The position numbers and the translations under genes were made by a program. Source: Fasciolopsis buskii (taxonomy: Eukaryota; Platyhelminthes; Trematoda; Plagiorchiida; Fasciolidae). Taken from it: a DNA stretch of 64,000 nucleotides. Position 1 is the stretch's first letter; every line of letters starts with the position of its first letter. Where the stretch lies: NCBI GenBank assembly GCA_008360955.1, contig LUCM01003878.1, positions 1 through 64,000 of the forward strand, read 5' to 3'. The notes under the pieces are model-generated. The model was not told the DNA's origin. It saw only the letters and a program-made list of their open reading frames with translations, and ran no database searches. Shown here piece by piece: positions 1-10,914 of this stretch.

Positions 1-490
1 TGATAACGAACTTATTTTGAGCCTCTATCCGTCCATTCAGTTCGTATTCGTTTTGGATGGAACCAGACATCTAGGTTGGTTTAGTGCCCTCCCCATACAG
101 AAATGGCTTGTCACTCGTTTGTTTGTTGTCAGAGTCTAGTCACCGGAAATTATTCAGTTCAGTGGAGAACACTGGGCATTATCCTTTACCTTTGGCACAA
201 AAGGACTTTATCAGTAGACAATCGAAACTCGTGGTCATTTAGGAACAACCTTTCGCCCGTGTGCTGGGGCTTTTTAAAATGATTTTTCCGATAACCATAA
301 ATTCAGCACCATATAATAGCCGACTTATGAAACGGCGTGGATTCTGCTGCTCTACCTAAATGCGAGGCAATGCGTCTGTTTCTGTTGCGTTTTCCAGGGA
401 ATGGACTCTAGCTATGCGACATATTTTCGTGCATGGTCCGTGCGTTTATCGATGATCTGCAGTGTTGGTTGGTTAGTGATATCTGCTCAG

Positions 491-494
<4 letters not shown>

Positions 495-521
<27 letters not shown>
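495..521. repeat. (TA)n microsatellite
   Basis: An uninterrupted run of about 13 TA units, seen directly. Such runs are polymorphic in length and can mark hairpin-forming sites. No flanking signal suggests a function. Confidence 0.95.
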
Positions 522-525
<4 letters not shown>

Positions 526-1535
526 TCGTAGGAACGAACAGGGACACTGACTGCATTTTTTGCTGGATGGAAGCAGATTGATGCTCATAAGTAATTCATT
601 TTTATCGTAGATTTAGCTCAGAATTCTTCGTGGTAATCTTGGTTCATATATGTTCTCTACTTCGTGGTTTGGTGTAATAAACCATAACTTGTACGTGAGA
701 GTTTTATGTGATAACAACCGAATTTTATCCGGAATAGCGTTCACTATTTTCTTTCGTATGCCCATCCCTCCCCATTTTGAACATTTCACAGATTTACTCA
801 CTTTCATCTGGCTTTCCCATTCAATATTTAATGGTTGTTCCACTTCACTGTATTGCGGCACTAATGTCAGTACATTAACCAGGACCGTCGCCTTATATCC
901 AGTCTTTAATTTTCTTATTTCCTTTATACCGCATCGTTTTGTTGGACGGGGACTGTTACGTGACCTGAAAGGTCGGTCACTCTTTTTCTACTGTATGTCT
1001 GACACAGAAGTTGCCGCTACGGCCCACTGCATGGAACGAGAGGGAACCGGCAACCATGACCCTAGCGATGGATAAAATTTGCATAAGGTCTGAGTCGCAA
1101 CGAATTGCCACTTACTACTAAAGTGATCGACGACGATTGAATCTGAGACTGGTCTTTGAGGTATTACTCGTTGAAGCCACTTCGAGTAACCCAAAAATAA
1201 TGTCCGAACCTCTAATACTTTCATGTTTTAAAGTTGAAATTCATTAGGTAGAAACTAACGAAGGTTGCTACCGAGCATAACGGCAACGTGCCTAGGGAAT
1301 CCTTGCATGTCTCGGAGCAATTTCTTTGCGCCCACTGTAAGAACCGATGCGGCATGACGCTTGCATAAGTTCTTTAACTTGGTTACGCATTCGCAAAGAC
1401 GTGAAGCATTTTCCGCATTTGCCCAGATTTTTTGAGCACACCATAAAGTGTGCTTTTTGACGTTGGGTTTACTTTATTCAATCATAATAGATTTCATCAC
1501 AATAGTCAGCATAGTTGATTTCACGTGATCCCATT

Positions 1536-1547
1536 ATTTCTTTTCAG
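1536..1547 (+). other. 3' splice acceptor (pyrimidine tract plus CAG) before the SNRK exon
   Basis: The bases just before 1548 form a pyrimidine-rich tract ending in TTTTCAG. The open frame upstream of it has no ATG (only a TTG at 1515), and the protein sequence here does not resemble the kinase family. Similarity to SNRK begins shortly after the AG. The junction is phase 0: GCA (Ala) is the first full codon of the exon. This decides the left boundary of the coding exon. Confidence 0.85.
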
Positions 1548-4500
1548 GCAGTGGCCAATAAAGTATTTTATTACGCACCGGATAATGACACAAAAATTGC
1601 CGGTCTATACGATTTGCAGCACACAATCGGTCGAGGGCACTATGCAGTCGTTAAACTGGCACGGCACGTTTTTACCGGTGAAAAAGTGGCGGTTAAGGTC
1701 ATCGACAAAACAAAGTTGGACAGTATGGCTCAAGATCATTTATTTCAAGAAGTAGTTTGTATGAAATTGGTTCAGCATCCAAATGTGGTTCGCTTATACG
1801 AGGTGATTGATACGCCGAACAAATTGTACCTGATTTTGGAGCTCGGAGACGGGGGTGACTTGTACGATTATATTATGAAACATGGAACGGGGTTGAATGA
1901 ACGTTTGGCTAAACGATATTTTCGTCAGATTGTGACTGCCATCGCCTATTGCCATAAGCTGCACGTTGTGCATCGTGATCTGAAGCCTGAAAACGTGGTT
2001 TTCTTTGAAAAATTGGGTCTGGTGAAATTGACAGACTTCGGTTTCAGTAATCGCTTTACTCCAGGGACACATCTAGACACAGCATGTGGTTCTTTAGCTT
2101 ATTCGGCTCCAGAGATCCTACTCGGTGATTCATATGATGCTCCAAAAGTGGATATATGGTCTCTGGGCGTTATACTATACATGCTGGTTTGCGGTCGACT
2201 TCCGTTTCAAGAGACCAATGATAGTGAAACTCTCACCAAGATCATGGATTGTGAGTACACGATCCCTGACTTCCTATCTCCAGAGTGCGCTAACCTTATC
2301 CAACGATTGTTGATTCGAGATCCATCAAAACGAGCCCATCTAGACGATGTGTTGCAGGCGGATTGGCTCCGTATTGATGATGATGATTTACCAATCGAAT
2401 TATTCTCTGTTCCGCTGGTCTCACGCGAGTGTTTATCGTTCGAAGATCATATGGAAATTCTTTCAAAGATGTCAGAGGGGCAGCTAGCGACGGTAGATGA
2501 AATCCAGGCTACGTTGGATCGGAATGAGTATAATCACATAGCTGCAACCTATTTTCTGTTAGCTGAACGTAAACTTAAGCGGAACTATATTGAAGAGTAT
2601 AAACGACTGTCTCACCAAGCTCAACAGATTGAACGATTGAAACAACAACAGCAGCAACAAATACAGCACCAGCCACAAACACAGTCCTTAAATGCAACCC
2701 AACAATTGGGACAGCACAACCCTGCCGACTCACAACTTTCTCAAGTCACGGGAAAAATTAGTCCTTGGGGCATTTGCGCTGTGAATCAAACTACTGCCAT
2801 TGCTTTGGCTAATAATCCGGAAGAACGAATACGACGCTTTAGTATGATTTTGGAGGACGAAGAAGAAGAAGAAGAAGAAGAAGAGGAAGAACGTACGCAA
2901 CAATCGTCTACTTTCAGTCGCTATTTAGAAGAAGAATATCGTAATTTGTGCCTACCTGACGGTGAACTGAGTAGTGATATTCATCCTTTAGAGACTTGTT
3001 TGGAGGAGTCTTCTAACGAGGCCTTGATCGAAGAGGAGGAGGAGTTAGTTGCTGTCGCCAGTCTGGCTTGTGTTCGGTCAGATTTAGCTGCCGATCAGCA
3101 GAGTAGTATGGGCACAATAAATACACTTCTGGCTGATACTGGTCCAACAACCGCCATGGTGTCCTCGTTAACTCGTCCGTGCTCGCGAGCTAGTGGTTTA
3201 CTGATGGATACATCTGATGGTGCTGAATCCGATGCTTCATTAAGCAATCGAAGTACAAGTGGTGGTAGTTATACGGGACCTACTCAGCAGTCAATTGCCT
3301 CTCGCTCTTTGCCTCCTGGAGAAAATCGGCGCAAGCCGCATTATCGCCACGGAACCGTTCCTCACCGACCGTTGATCTCAGTTAAAAGCAGCCCTCAGCT
3401 TTTGAAACACATTGCGGAGGAAGAATGGAATAGTGCAAACGCACTGGATCGAAACGGGAACTTCAGTTCTAATCGTCTGGTACATGAGTTTGAACGAACA
3501 ACTTCATCACATCACTCCAAGAATGCGTTATCTGACGACAGTGGTGGTACTCATTCACTTCGGACTTCATTCAAACGGCAAAGAGTACTAATGTCGTTCG
3601 ATGACCAATTAGTGGGCACACGATCCCGCTTCTCATCGAGTACACCCCGTCCTCTGTCGACAACCCACAGTCCAACTCGGACGCGACGATTCTTCACCTC
3701 AGCAGGAGCTCGTTCTCGTCCAACGAGCGTGGGAAGCTGGAGTGCTGCGGTTAGTTTAAGTTTGTTACGTGACATGCGTCGTCAGTCAGTTGGTTCCTCA
3801 CCTGTTGATATGTCTTCTGGTACGCAAGCTAGACGCCGACCCATGGCGCTCACCACATACTCACAAACACTCCAGCAAATGAGTCGTCATCGACTGGCGG
3901 ATCGTCGTTGCAGTGGTCCTCCGAGCATCACGTTAACAATGTCTAATATCTATCCAACTGCAATGGTGGCTTCGTCTCCTAAAAGATGTGGCTCAGATAA
4001 CTCATTCACTGACGGTCCACAGCCTTCCAGTCAGTCCATCGGAACCGACCCAACCACTTCGGATCACGACGGAAGCACGTTCCGAATGCTTCCGCGAGCT
4101 ATCCCACGGACAGTTTCAGAACCCTCGGATACCACAACTTCCACGGAGTACAAATCTACCCCCTTGGTTAATGGAGCTTGCAACGGAACAGCGGAACCTC
4201 ATTCTCCGGTCCACACAAATAGTGACCCACATTATACTCCTGTGAGGTCTCCTCACCGCTCATTCAGCACAGTGCAGCGCACTTCGGGCTGGTGCAGTTC
4301 TGCTCCAATGTTATGCGACACACAGCAGAGTTCATATGGAATAGATGTGAACGCCTGGGCCAGTGGAACGTCTACTTCAGCGAATATCAGCAATGGATCC
4401 ACTCTCCCCGGAACTCAGTCCATTCGAGAGTACTGTGCACCCATTCGTGAGGAAGATGATGAAGTTTCTCGTTCAGGGGATCTAGCACGGAATGATTCTA

Positions 4501-6035
4501 GCGCGCATCGTTTTACTCTTGGTCCACGTCGTCGATCAGAATCATCCGGTGTGCGGACCACCTCCTCCTTGTTAACAGACTCCAATCTTTCTCAGGCCGC
4601 TTTTGCTACACTGGCCGATGCAGAAACCTTCTCTACTCTAAAACAGCACTCAGAAACTAGTGTAGGAGAGACGTCATCCGTCTCGGTTGATCACAGGAGC
4701 CGCCCTCCATTAACTGCCGCTTTCATAAATGGTATTGGGCCAGGTGTCCAGTCATCAAACTTAACGACGTCAAATTTCTCACTCAGTTCGCTAGCCACAA
4801 GTTTGCGCGATTCGCGTCACATGCTTGATGTTATTCGGGGAACTTTCGAACTCCAGTGTCATTATCAACGTCGAACAGCTAGCTCTGTTGCCGGAAGTAG
4901 TATAGGAGGTTATTCTTCCTCGCGTGCCAGTGCATCTGCATCAGTACGTAGCTTGACTGCAATATCAGAGAGCATTCCCATTTCAACGGGACTTATGAGT
5001 GATCTACCTGTGCGGTATTCACGACGTCCTGCCCCGTACACTGGACTTGGTCTGTCGCCTGATCCCTTGACTTCCTATTCATACTCACGTGCAAACACGA
5101 TCTCATGCGCCCGTCGAGTCCTGTCTCCTCCACGACGCTCTGTGGTAGTCGCAACGTCAAAAGGACAGGTTGCGTCTACTGTGAGTCATCACGACCAGTA
5201 TCATCATGAGTTACTTCAATCGGATCGGTTCAGCATGCCAATCGAGTTAACTGAGACGTTCTATTTGGATCGTCCTCCAACATCAAAATCAACCAATGAG
5301 AAACCCTTAAACGACCGAAAATGGGGTAGACAAGCCTCAGTATATACACAAAAAAATGATTTGAGTTCTCCCGATAAGTCAACTCAATTAATAGATACTA
5401 GAAGTATAAGGTCACCAAATGATGCTGCTTTCAGGACCAGTCCCACACATTTTTCAGTTGCGCACATTAACGGTGCAAGCGGACTGCATGTGACAGAAAC
5501 AACTAAACCGTTGCTGTTGCCAGCGGACTGTCTCAACGCGGAGTCAATAGCAAGTAGACCATCCAACAAAGATTCTAATCCCGCTCATCCTGACAATCAT
5601 CATGTCGCCATTTATGACTCCAAACCAAAAAGCGGCCCATTTCCTGTCTCAGTCAGTATGGTTACTTTCGATTCAGATGGTGATCTAATGACGATCAACG
5701 ACTATCGATCGTGGAGTGAGTATGGCAATAGAGAGCAGCGACAGAAAAACAACAATCACCATCATCGCCATAATGATAATAATAATAATAACGATAATAC
5801 TAATAATAATAGCTACAACAACGGCTACCAAAAAAACAATAAAAGGAACAATTCAGTCACACAGGAATTGCGTGGTTCCTATCATGAGGATGCAGATTCC
5901 ACAGCTAATCTTTGTTCCCCATCAGTTGAGGCCGGTCATAATTTAGTTGCAAAACGTGCCAATCCAAAACAGCTGATCCCCATTGTTACGGCTCACAAAA
6001 CCCATTCCAAGTTGTCTTGCTGCACGATTTCATGA
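1548..6035 (+). CDS. SNRK: SNRK-like serine/threonine kinase, terminal coding exon (5' incomplete)
   Basis: AMPK-related protein kinase that phosphorylates Ser/Thr; family members are activated by LKB1. Counting Ala at 1548 as residue 1 (1,495 residues in this exon), the kinase domain spans about 21-274. It has a GRGHYAVV glycine loop, VAVK lysine (codon 1695-1697), HRDLKPEN (from 1971), DFG (2034-2042), and an LDTACGS activation loop whose Thr (codon 2079-2081) matches the LKB1 target site. A UBA-like segment (about 297-341, containing [17 protein letters not shown]) follows, as in SNRK. The tail is Ser/Thr-rich and low complexity: Gln run near 2640, Glu run at 2859-2890, Asn/His-rich block near 5740-5860. 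The protein is about twice the length I recall for the human one. It ends in Cys-Thr-Ile-Ser after another Cys, a possible prenylation box. All catalytic residues are present. There is no ATG before the glycine loop, so the start lies in an upstream exon. Kinase and whole tail lie in one uninterrupted exon, so a retrocopy cannot be fully excluded, but the intact frame and acceptor argue for a functional gene. Confidence 0.93.
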   Translation, partial: AVANKVFYYAPDNDTKIAGLYDLQHTIGRGHYAVVKLARHVFTGEKVAVKVIDKTKLDSMAQDHLFQEVVCMKLVQHPNVVRLYEVIDTPNKLYLILELGDGGDLYDYIMKHGTGLNERLAKRYFRQIVTAIAYCHKLHVVHRDLKPENVVFFEKLGLVKLTDFGFSNRFTPGTHLDTACGSLAYSAPEILLGDSYDAPKVDIWSLGVILYMLVCGRLPFQETNDSETLTKIMDCEYTIPDFLSPECANLIQRLLIRDPSKRAHLDDVLQADWLRIDDDDLPIELFSVPLVSRECLSFEDHMEILSKMSEGQLATVDEIQATLDRNEYNHIAATYFLLAERKLKRNYIEEYKRLSHQAQQIERLKQQQQQQIQHQPQTQSLNATQQLGQHNPADSQLSQVTGKISPWGICAVNQTTAIALANNPEERIRRFSMILEDEEEEEEEEEEERTQQSSTFSRYLEEEYRNLCLPDGELSSDIHPLETCLEESSNEALIEEEEELVAVASLACVRSDLAADQQSSMGTINTLLADTGPTTAMVSSLTRPCSRASGLLMDTSDGAESDASLSNRSTSGGSYTGPTQQSIASRSLPPGENRRKPHYRHGTVPHRPLISVKSSPQLLKHIAEEEWNSANALDRNGNFSSNRLVHEFERTTSSHHSKNALSDDSGGTHSLRTSFKRQRVLMSFDDQLVGTRSRFSSSTPRPLSTTHSPTRTRRFFTSAGARSRPTSVGSWSAAVSLSLLRDMRRQSVGSSPVDMSSGTQARRRPMALTTYSQTLQQMSRHRLADRRCSGPPSITLTMSNIYPTAMVASSPKRCGSDNSFTDGPQPSSQSIGTDPTTSDHDGSTFRMLPRAIPRTVSEPSDTTTSTEYKSTPLVNGACNGTAEPHSPVHTNSDPHYTPVRSPHRSFSTVQRTSGWCSSAPMLCDTQQSSYGIDVNAWASGTSTSANISNGSTLPGTQSIREYCAPIREEDDEVSRSGDLARNDSSAHRFTLGPRRRSESSGVRTTSSLLTDSNLSQAAFATLADAETFSTLKQHSETSVGETSSVSVDHRSRPPLTAAFINGIGPGVQSSNLTTSNFSLSSLATSLRDSRHMLDVIRGTFELQCHYQRRTASSVAGSSIGGYSSSRASASASVRSLTAISESIPISTGLMSDLPVRYSRRPAPYTGLGLSPDPLTSYSYSRANTISCARRVLSPPRRSVVVATSKGQVASTVSHHDQYHHELLQSDRFSMPIELTETFYLDRPPTSKSTNEKPLNDRKWGRQASVYTQKNDLSSPDKSTQLIDTRSIRSPNDAAFRTSPTHFSVAHINGASGLHVTETTKPLLLPADCLNAESIASRPSNKDSNPAHPDNHHVAIYDSKPKSGPFPVSVSMVTFDSDGDLMTINDYRSWSEYGNREQRQKNNNHHHRHNDNNNNNDNTNNNSYNNGYQKNNKRNNSVTQELRGSYHEDADSTANLCSPSVEAGHNLVAKRANPKQLIPIVTAHKTHSKLSCCTIS
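2859..2890 (+). repeat. (GAA)n trinucleotide repeat inside the SNRK coding exon
   Basis: Near-pure GAA units encode a run of about eleven glutamates, flanked by more acidic residues. A Gln/His-rich CAA/CAG run lies about 200 bases upstream. These lie just after the UBA-like segment, at the start of the unstructured tail. Pure codon repetition suggests recent replication slippage. Confidence 0.95.
5770..5811 (+). repeat. (AAT)n-type repeat encoding an Asn-rich stretch
   Basis: Imperfect AAT units within the kinase tail encode an Asn-rich, Asp/His-interspersed segment. The frame is kept through the repeat. It is typical of slippage-expanded linkers; no structure is expected. Confidence 0.9.
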
Positions 6036-7885
6036 TTTCTTCCCTTCCTATCCCATTACATTGAGGTTTGTGTTGTCTGTTTTCTGATTCATTCGCCACT
6101 AATTTGCTCTTCCTCGACCTTGTGGATCTGCGTTTGTTTACACGCGCCTCGATCAATCTGCCGGAGCAAATGATTATTCGATGCCAGTCAAATGATCATC
6201 TGAACCGATAAACTATTCCCTGTAAGTTTTGACGCACTCACAGGCGTATGCATATATGGAGATGCCGGCACATCCTACATGCAGTCTTTCATCCCAAACG
6301 CCACCGGCCATCAGTATATCCCAATAGGTCCTGTTCAAGCTTCACATTCGCTATTTATGACCGTACCATGCAAATTTCATAACGTTACCTCATTTTCATA
6401 TCTATCCTTCGGTCCAGAACGCTTTTCGTCGTTTTTCAGTTTCTCTTCCGGCAAGTCTGTTTCTTGAAGTCACCCCCGGATCATTACCCTCTCTTTTGTT
6501 CCACACATGCAAAAATACTTGTAAGTCGGCTAGTTAATGTACTCAGGTTGACAGATATGCACAGACTCTTGCATTTTAGTTCCGTTTCACACACTTCGTT
6601 CTGTTATACGAAGAATTTGGATCTGAATTCGTGTACATGATTACCTTAACTATTGTATTCGCCTGTTTTTTTTCTTCTAATGCGATATTCTCCTAGTCCT
6701 GAATGTCAAGTTCAGACACTTTATTTTTTCATCCCGGTCTTGTATAGTTCCTGTTGATTTCTTACTTCGATTCATCTTCCCCCTCTCTACAAAAGTCTTA
6801 ATTTTCTGCTCATAGATCAGGTGGCCCGGTAGTTTCGTAAATGTTTGACTAAAATCCTTATTCAACAGTCCGAAACTAATCAGATTAGTGTGATTCCAAC
6901 GCGTGTGTACAATCCCCTAGTTGCAAACTTGTAAATCCTGACTCGGATAATTTGTCGCCGTTCTCGACATTCATTCCCTTCCTCTCTAATTATTCGCTTC
7001 CGCAATATTCTTGAAGTCACCCAGTCGTTTGTGCGCTTATCACCCTAATCGCTAAGGATTTTTAGGACTGCACGTTTTCTATCGTTCATTTTATCTAACA
7101 ATATTCTTTCGCGGATTTCATGCTCTTTGTTTCTATTTCTGATGGTCTTCTTTGTCGGTGTCAGTCTCAATCAATCGGTTGCTGTCGTGTCCCGTAAACT
7201 ATTGTCGTAGACAAAGTTTTACTGGTTGGCCCACCACGTTGCTAATACGGCAGATATCGCTCATTCTAACTTTTTATCTCATTGTGCTCCGTAATATGCC
7301 CTGACGACTGCCTGCGACGTGCCAGTTTCCGTTGGCGTACTCATCTGTTCATTATTCATTCCCCATGTACATAGTCCTCATGAGATTTCTTTGTGATCCT
7401 TTCCTTCCAGTTAATTTCTTGTTCCACGGTGAAATCTCCACTGCTTCTCACGGGCTTGCGTACACACACATACACATTGGCAAATCTCGATGTGCTCACA
7501 TGCGCGTTCGAATACTTATTGTACATGCGGTTGTGTGAGGTTAGTATTCCACAACTTTTTTCTGTGTTGTTTTTTTTCATTCTTGGAGAACGGCAGTAAT
7601 TGGGTACAGTTGGTGGACGGAGGATCGAATTTCGTTCCAATGTCAAGTAACGGGTAATGGTTGTTTGGTGTCAATTGAATCTGTCTTTCCGCTCAGTTTC
7701 TCCTTCCCGTCCATGCGTTTTTCATCGATGTGTGTCGTGCTATCCTCGGCGTGCAGTCAAATAGACTAATATCTTTCATGATTGCAATAAGAAACGGACT
7801 TTTGGCTGTTTCAAGTATTGCCGCTCAGGGGAATATTCCGTACAATGCAGCCGATTTCCCAATAAAGCATAGGATTTAACTTAGT
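6036..7885 (+). other. Probable SNRK 3' untranslated region
   Basis: After the TGA at 6033-6035 the plus strand is visibly pyrimidine-rich, with no recognisable coding potential. The first AATAAA I found downstream is at 7861-7866, followed by T-rich sequence, which would give a 3' UTR of about 1.85 kb. No transcript data are available, so the end point is inference; an earlier non-canonical signal is possible. Short open frames here (for example near 6279 and 7332) show no family resemblance. Confidence 0.4.
7861..7866 (+). terminator. Candidate polyadenylation signal AATAAA
   Basis: Canonical hexamer on the plus strand about 1.83 kb after the SNRK stop codon, followed within 40 bases by T-rich sequence of the kind found near cleavage sites. 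It is the first canonical hexamer I noticed after the stop. Isolated AATAAA occurs by chance in AT-rich DNA, hence the modest confidence. Confidence 0.35.
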
Positions 7886-7889
7886 TCTG

Positions 7890-9540
7890 TTTACCTCACT
7901 TTGTTATTCTATTTTAAACAAACCACACGAGAATAAGATGTAAAGGGTGATCTGCAGGATTTTAAAATCATACAATATCGTATCTTTTGGAAAATCCAAT
8001 TTAATTTACTACACCCGACAATCGTCGTTGTCGTTCAGCATCAAACAGTAGAGCAAGCCCCAATGACCGCCGGCAATCTCCCAGAGTTACATGTTACTAT
8101 GAGAAGGATAGTTCTGCAAGGAGGGCAGGGCTAAATCCACACGGGTAGAAACACAAAAGTATTGCCAACAACCACGATACAGCATAACTATACAAGCGCA
8201 TATATTTCAGCAATCCTTACTCGAAGGTAAGTGGCAACGTGATCAACACTGTTCACGGTTCGCCGCCATTTCCTTCAATATATCCATCCATCCGTTTGAT
8301 GGATCTTTTGGATCCCAACTGCGAAGACGTGAGGCACCTACTTTACCTACATCAACTGTACATTTTATCATTTTTGCTTTGTGGTCTTTCGCTTATCGAG
8401 CGGGTGTTCTACTTCCTGAGATATCACTCAATGCAAGTAACTCAATTAAGCATTCATTTTAACACCATATCTCCTGGAATAACCTAACTTTAATCGTTAG
8501 GTTTACTTCATAATGTTGCCTGGATGGCAATAATGAAAATCGGTTTTTTGTTACAAGACTTCCGAACCCCCCCCAGGTTATTTCGAAAGCAAAAGGACTG
8601 CGAATTAAAATAAAAGGAGTACCACTGGCGTGCATGATGAACTAACACTAAGATAATACATTTTCCGTTGACCTTTGAATGGGGCAGCAAAAGTATACTT
8701 ATCGTAAATTCCAGGAGATTTGGGTGAGTTAAGCTAATCGCACTTAATCGGTCTCATTGAAGCTGTTTAAAATGTCTTATCTAATTTGACGTTTGCCGCA
8801 AAATTGATTTTCCTGTTGGAAACTTTTCCTAAGTCGCTTCTCAGTCCCACGCGCGAATTCTTACCGTCAACAGCTTGCAGCATTTGGCCATTTCCACAAA
8901 AAAGCCGTTGCTACGACAGGGATATTGTATTTACAGAATTGATGAATGCACACCCGAAACTGAACGGCGTTCATTTTCGTTGTTTTTCCTTAATCTCGTC
9001 TATTGCCTTTCAATTCTGTCCGACTAAAGTCGCTTTTCAGCGTAACGTGAATCGCTCACACCGACTGCTTTCTATTGGTCTCCATGTGTTTGATTCGGTT
9101 TCACCCTGCGTTCTTATTGTTCATTTGCAACGTGATGTCTTGTGAGAACTGGTATTGTCTTATGTAGACTTTCGCATTTCAGACAAAAATTCAGGATTTA
9201 ACATGACCAGACTGCATCAACCATCAACATCATGGCCACAGTCTACCCTTGCGTAACCAACATGACCAAATGAAGTGGCTCGATTCGGATCCAGAGTTAT
9301 TGCAGGAAGCGTGGCTGCGATAATGAATTGGAGTTGGGTACTTCTGCGCAGTCTAATATGGATTAGTGCTTGCCCAAAGCAACCAGTATTTGTACGCTGC
9401 TATGGTTCACAAGAAATTGGCCGAGAAAGCCACCTGAGAGACTCCGACTGTTATCTAAGCACCTTTAACAATTTTTATTAATTTTAATACGGTCCACATT
9501 CTGTTCTCTCCATTAACATACCATCTGTGCCAACGACTTC
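7890..9540. other. Intergenic DNA, no feature recognised
   Basis: No exon, RNA gene or repeat is recognisable on either strand. Short frames such as 8786-9145 (+) have no recognisable motif. Near 9270-9440 short peptides on the plus strand look faintly protein-like but are interrupted by stops and frame changes; I could not assign them. Confidence 0.5.
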
Positions 9541-9551
9541 ATTCTTCTCAG

Positions 9552-9631
9552 CTCCCAGGTACCGGGAATTCGGATCCTAAAGTAGTGCTAACTTTCAACG
9601 TCGGAGGAACTAAAATGCGGTCATTGAAACA
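9552..9631 (+). other. Candidate 80-bp exon with a T1/KCTD-like NVGG signature
   Basis: A pyrimidine tract ending in TTCTCAG (AG at 9550-9551) precedes, and a GTAAAT donor (from 9632) follows, a phase-0 open stretch of 26 codons. The peptide contains PKVVLTFNVGGTKMRSLK. A hydrophobic strand followed by NVGGT and a basic residue is the opening of the T1/BTB fold in voltage-gated potassium channels and KCTD proteins. Against this, the segment is short, no continuation exon was recognised (a weak HPR-containing frame follows at 9641-9871), and the spacing within the motif is imperfect. It could be a real exon of an unseen gene, a fossil, or chance. Confidence 0.22.
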
Positions 9632-9639
9632 GTAAATCA

Positions 9640-10725
9640 TTTGAATCGACTGAGAGACTGTCGATGGGTGAAGGAATTTGAAAATCGACGCTTGTCATCA
9701 TTATATCATCCTCGACGCAGCTCCAAGATAACAGTTCTAAAAAAATACGGGTATTTTGAATCAATTCTTGTCGCCTTACAGAAAGTAGCTGCATTAAAAG
9801 GCAATCCGACGTGGGACACAGTACAGGAGACTGAAAATATCGAGATCAGAAATCTCGATGTTGGGTGTTTTTAACGCTTTGTTGAGTGACGCTATAGTCA
9901 TAGGAAATTAGTACTAAGCTCCAGTGTTGAACCGTTGCTGGTGAATTTTGTATGGTTCAAAAACGAACTCGTGATCGGTAACGATAGTGAGCTTCATCTT
10001 GAAGAGAGGCTTGTGCAGGGGTTTTGACTTTTCAATAGGCTGCCAACTCTTTCCTTTGGGTTTGAGAATATCTCATTTACGCTTTCGTTAGCACGTAACC
10101 TTCAGTCCAAATATGGATGGGCGCGAAGCTGAAATCGGAACTTCACAGTCACTTGGCGGGGAATCGGTCGTGCGAACAAAGGTCAAACATAAACCAAGGA
10201 TAGGCAGAGAATGACCCGCGATGCTGTGAATGGATATACCTGCCGGCCATGTATGATATTCCGGATGAAATGACATCAAATCAAATAATTGACGCATCAG
10301 TTCTTGTATTAGGAGTGAGAAATCATGTAAATGAGATGAGGTGATTCGTCACGAAATGGATAAAATAAGTGGAGAAAATTCGTCGTTAGTAGAATTCTAT
10401 TATGGACGAAATTCGCGTGAACCACAACTAAGCAGTATATGTGCAATCTTACCACTAGAAAAACTGCTTGTCGGTGTGCGCAGAAAGATCGAAGGTTTAA
10501 CTGTTCAAAGGAAACACGCCTGTCAGATTAATTCAGGTTTGAGGCTTGAAAAATCTGGTACATTTGGGTTAATGGAATTTGTAAAATAGCTACCTCTGGT
10601 TTTGAATACCTGCGAATCATTTGTTCGGCGTCGTCCTTTTGTTCTTAAAGAACTGAGCAAAGTTGGGTCGGTAGCTGTAATAGCTGCATTGACATCTTGA
10701 CATTGTTCACAGATAGTTCGCATGT
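9640..10725. other. Intergenic DNA, no feature recognised
   Basis: Open frames at 9641-9871 (+), 10088-10297 (-) and 10341-10589 (+) lack recognisable domains. The 10080-10260 stretch is somewhat richer in GC than its surroundings and could be an old repeat, but I cannot name it. Confidence 0.45.
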
Positions 10726-10730
10726 CCTGG

Positions 10731-10907
10731 CCGGCGGTGACCAAGCGGATAAGGTCGTGCCGTCTGGACGTGAAGGTCGCGGATTCAAATCCTCCCACTG
10801 CCGGTCAATTTCTCCACTCGGCAGCCCTCTGCTGTCCTCGGCCTCTTCCCGAAAAACAATGAACAGTTGTTTCATTAATAAAGAAAGTAAAAAATAAAAA
10901 AATACTC
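10731..10907 (+). mobile_element. tRNA-derived SINE, copy A
   Basis: A tRNA-like head with an internal RNA polymerase III promoter starts at about 10731. The A-box-like TGACCAAGCGG is at 10738-10748 and the B-box-like GATTCAAATC at 10782-10791. The bases from 10731 pair with those around 10796-10804 like an acceptor stem, extended and with one G-T wobble. A non-tRNA body of about 70-80 bases follows, with ATTAATAAAG and an A-rich tail near 10884-10907. It would be transcribed by Pol III and mobilised by a partner LINE. The T-arm pairing is poor, so it is not a working tRNA gene. Copies at about 16.0 kb and 61.7 kb (minus strand) share the box order and a GGCGG/GCCGGTC end. Confidence 0.7.
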
Positions 10908-10914
10908 CAGCGGT

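Larger units (their letters stand above)
1..1547. other. Non-coding DNA upstream of the SNRK exon (intron, possibly with the first exon)
   Basis: No convincing coding exon is visible here. The downstream kinase exon begins at a splice acceptor, so at least the 3' part of this stretch should be intron on the plus strand. The missing first coding exon, which must supply the start ATG, may be in this stretch or further upstream; I could not identify it. Stop-free stretches at about 650-1075 (+) and 613-861 (-) encode nothing recognisable. A pure TA microsatellite lies at 495-521. Sure that it is non-coding next to the acceptor, less sure for the rest. Confidence 0.55.

Noticed and set aside
650..1075. 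141-codon plus-strand frame upstream of the kinase
   Set aside because: No recognisable domain and no clear splice link to the kinase exon; could not be supported as the missing first exon.
1515..1547. Extension of the kinase ORF upstream to the TTG at 1515
   Set aside because: There is no ATG, and the segment is the intron end: a pyrimidine tract followed by CAG directly before the conserved coding sequence.
9557..9578. Clustered KpnI, EcoRI and BamHI sites resembling a cloning polylinker
   Set aside because: The order and spacing do not match a known polylinker that I recognise, and the flanks read as ordinary genomic sequence; taken as coincidence.
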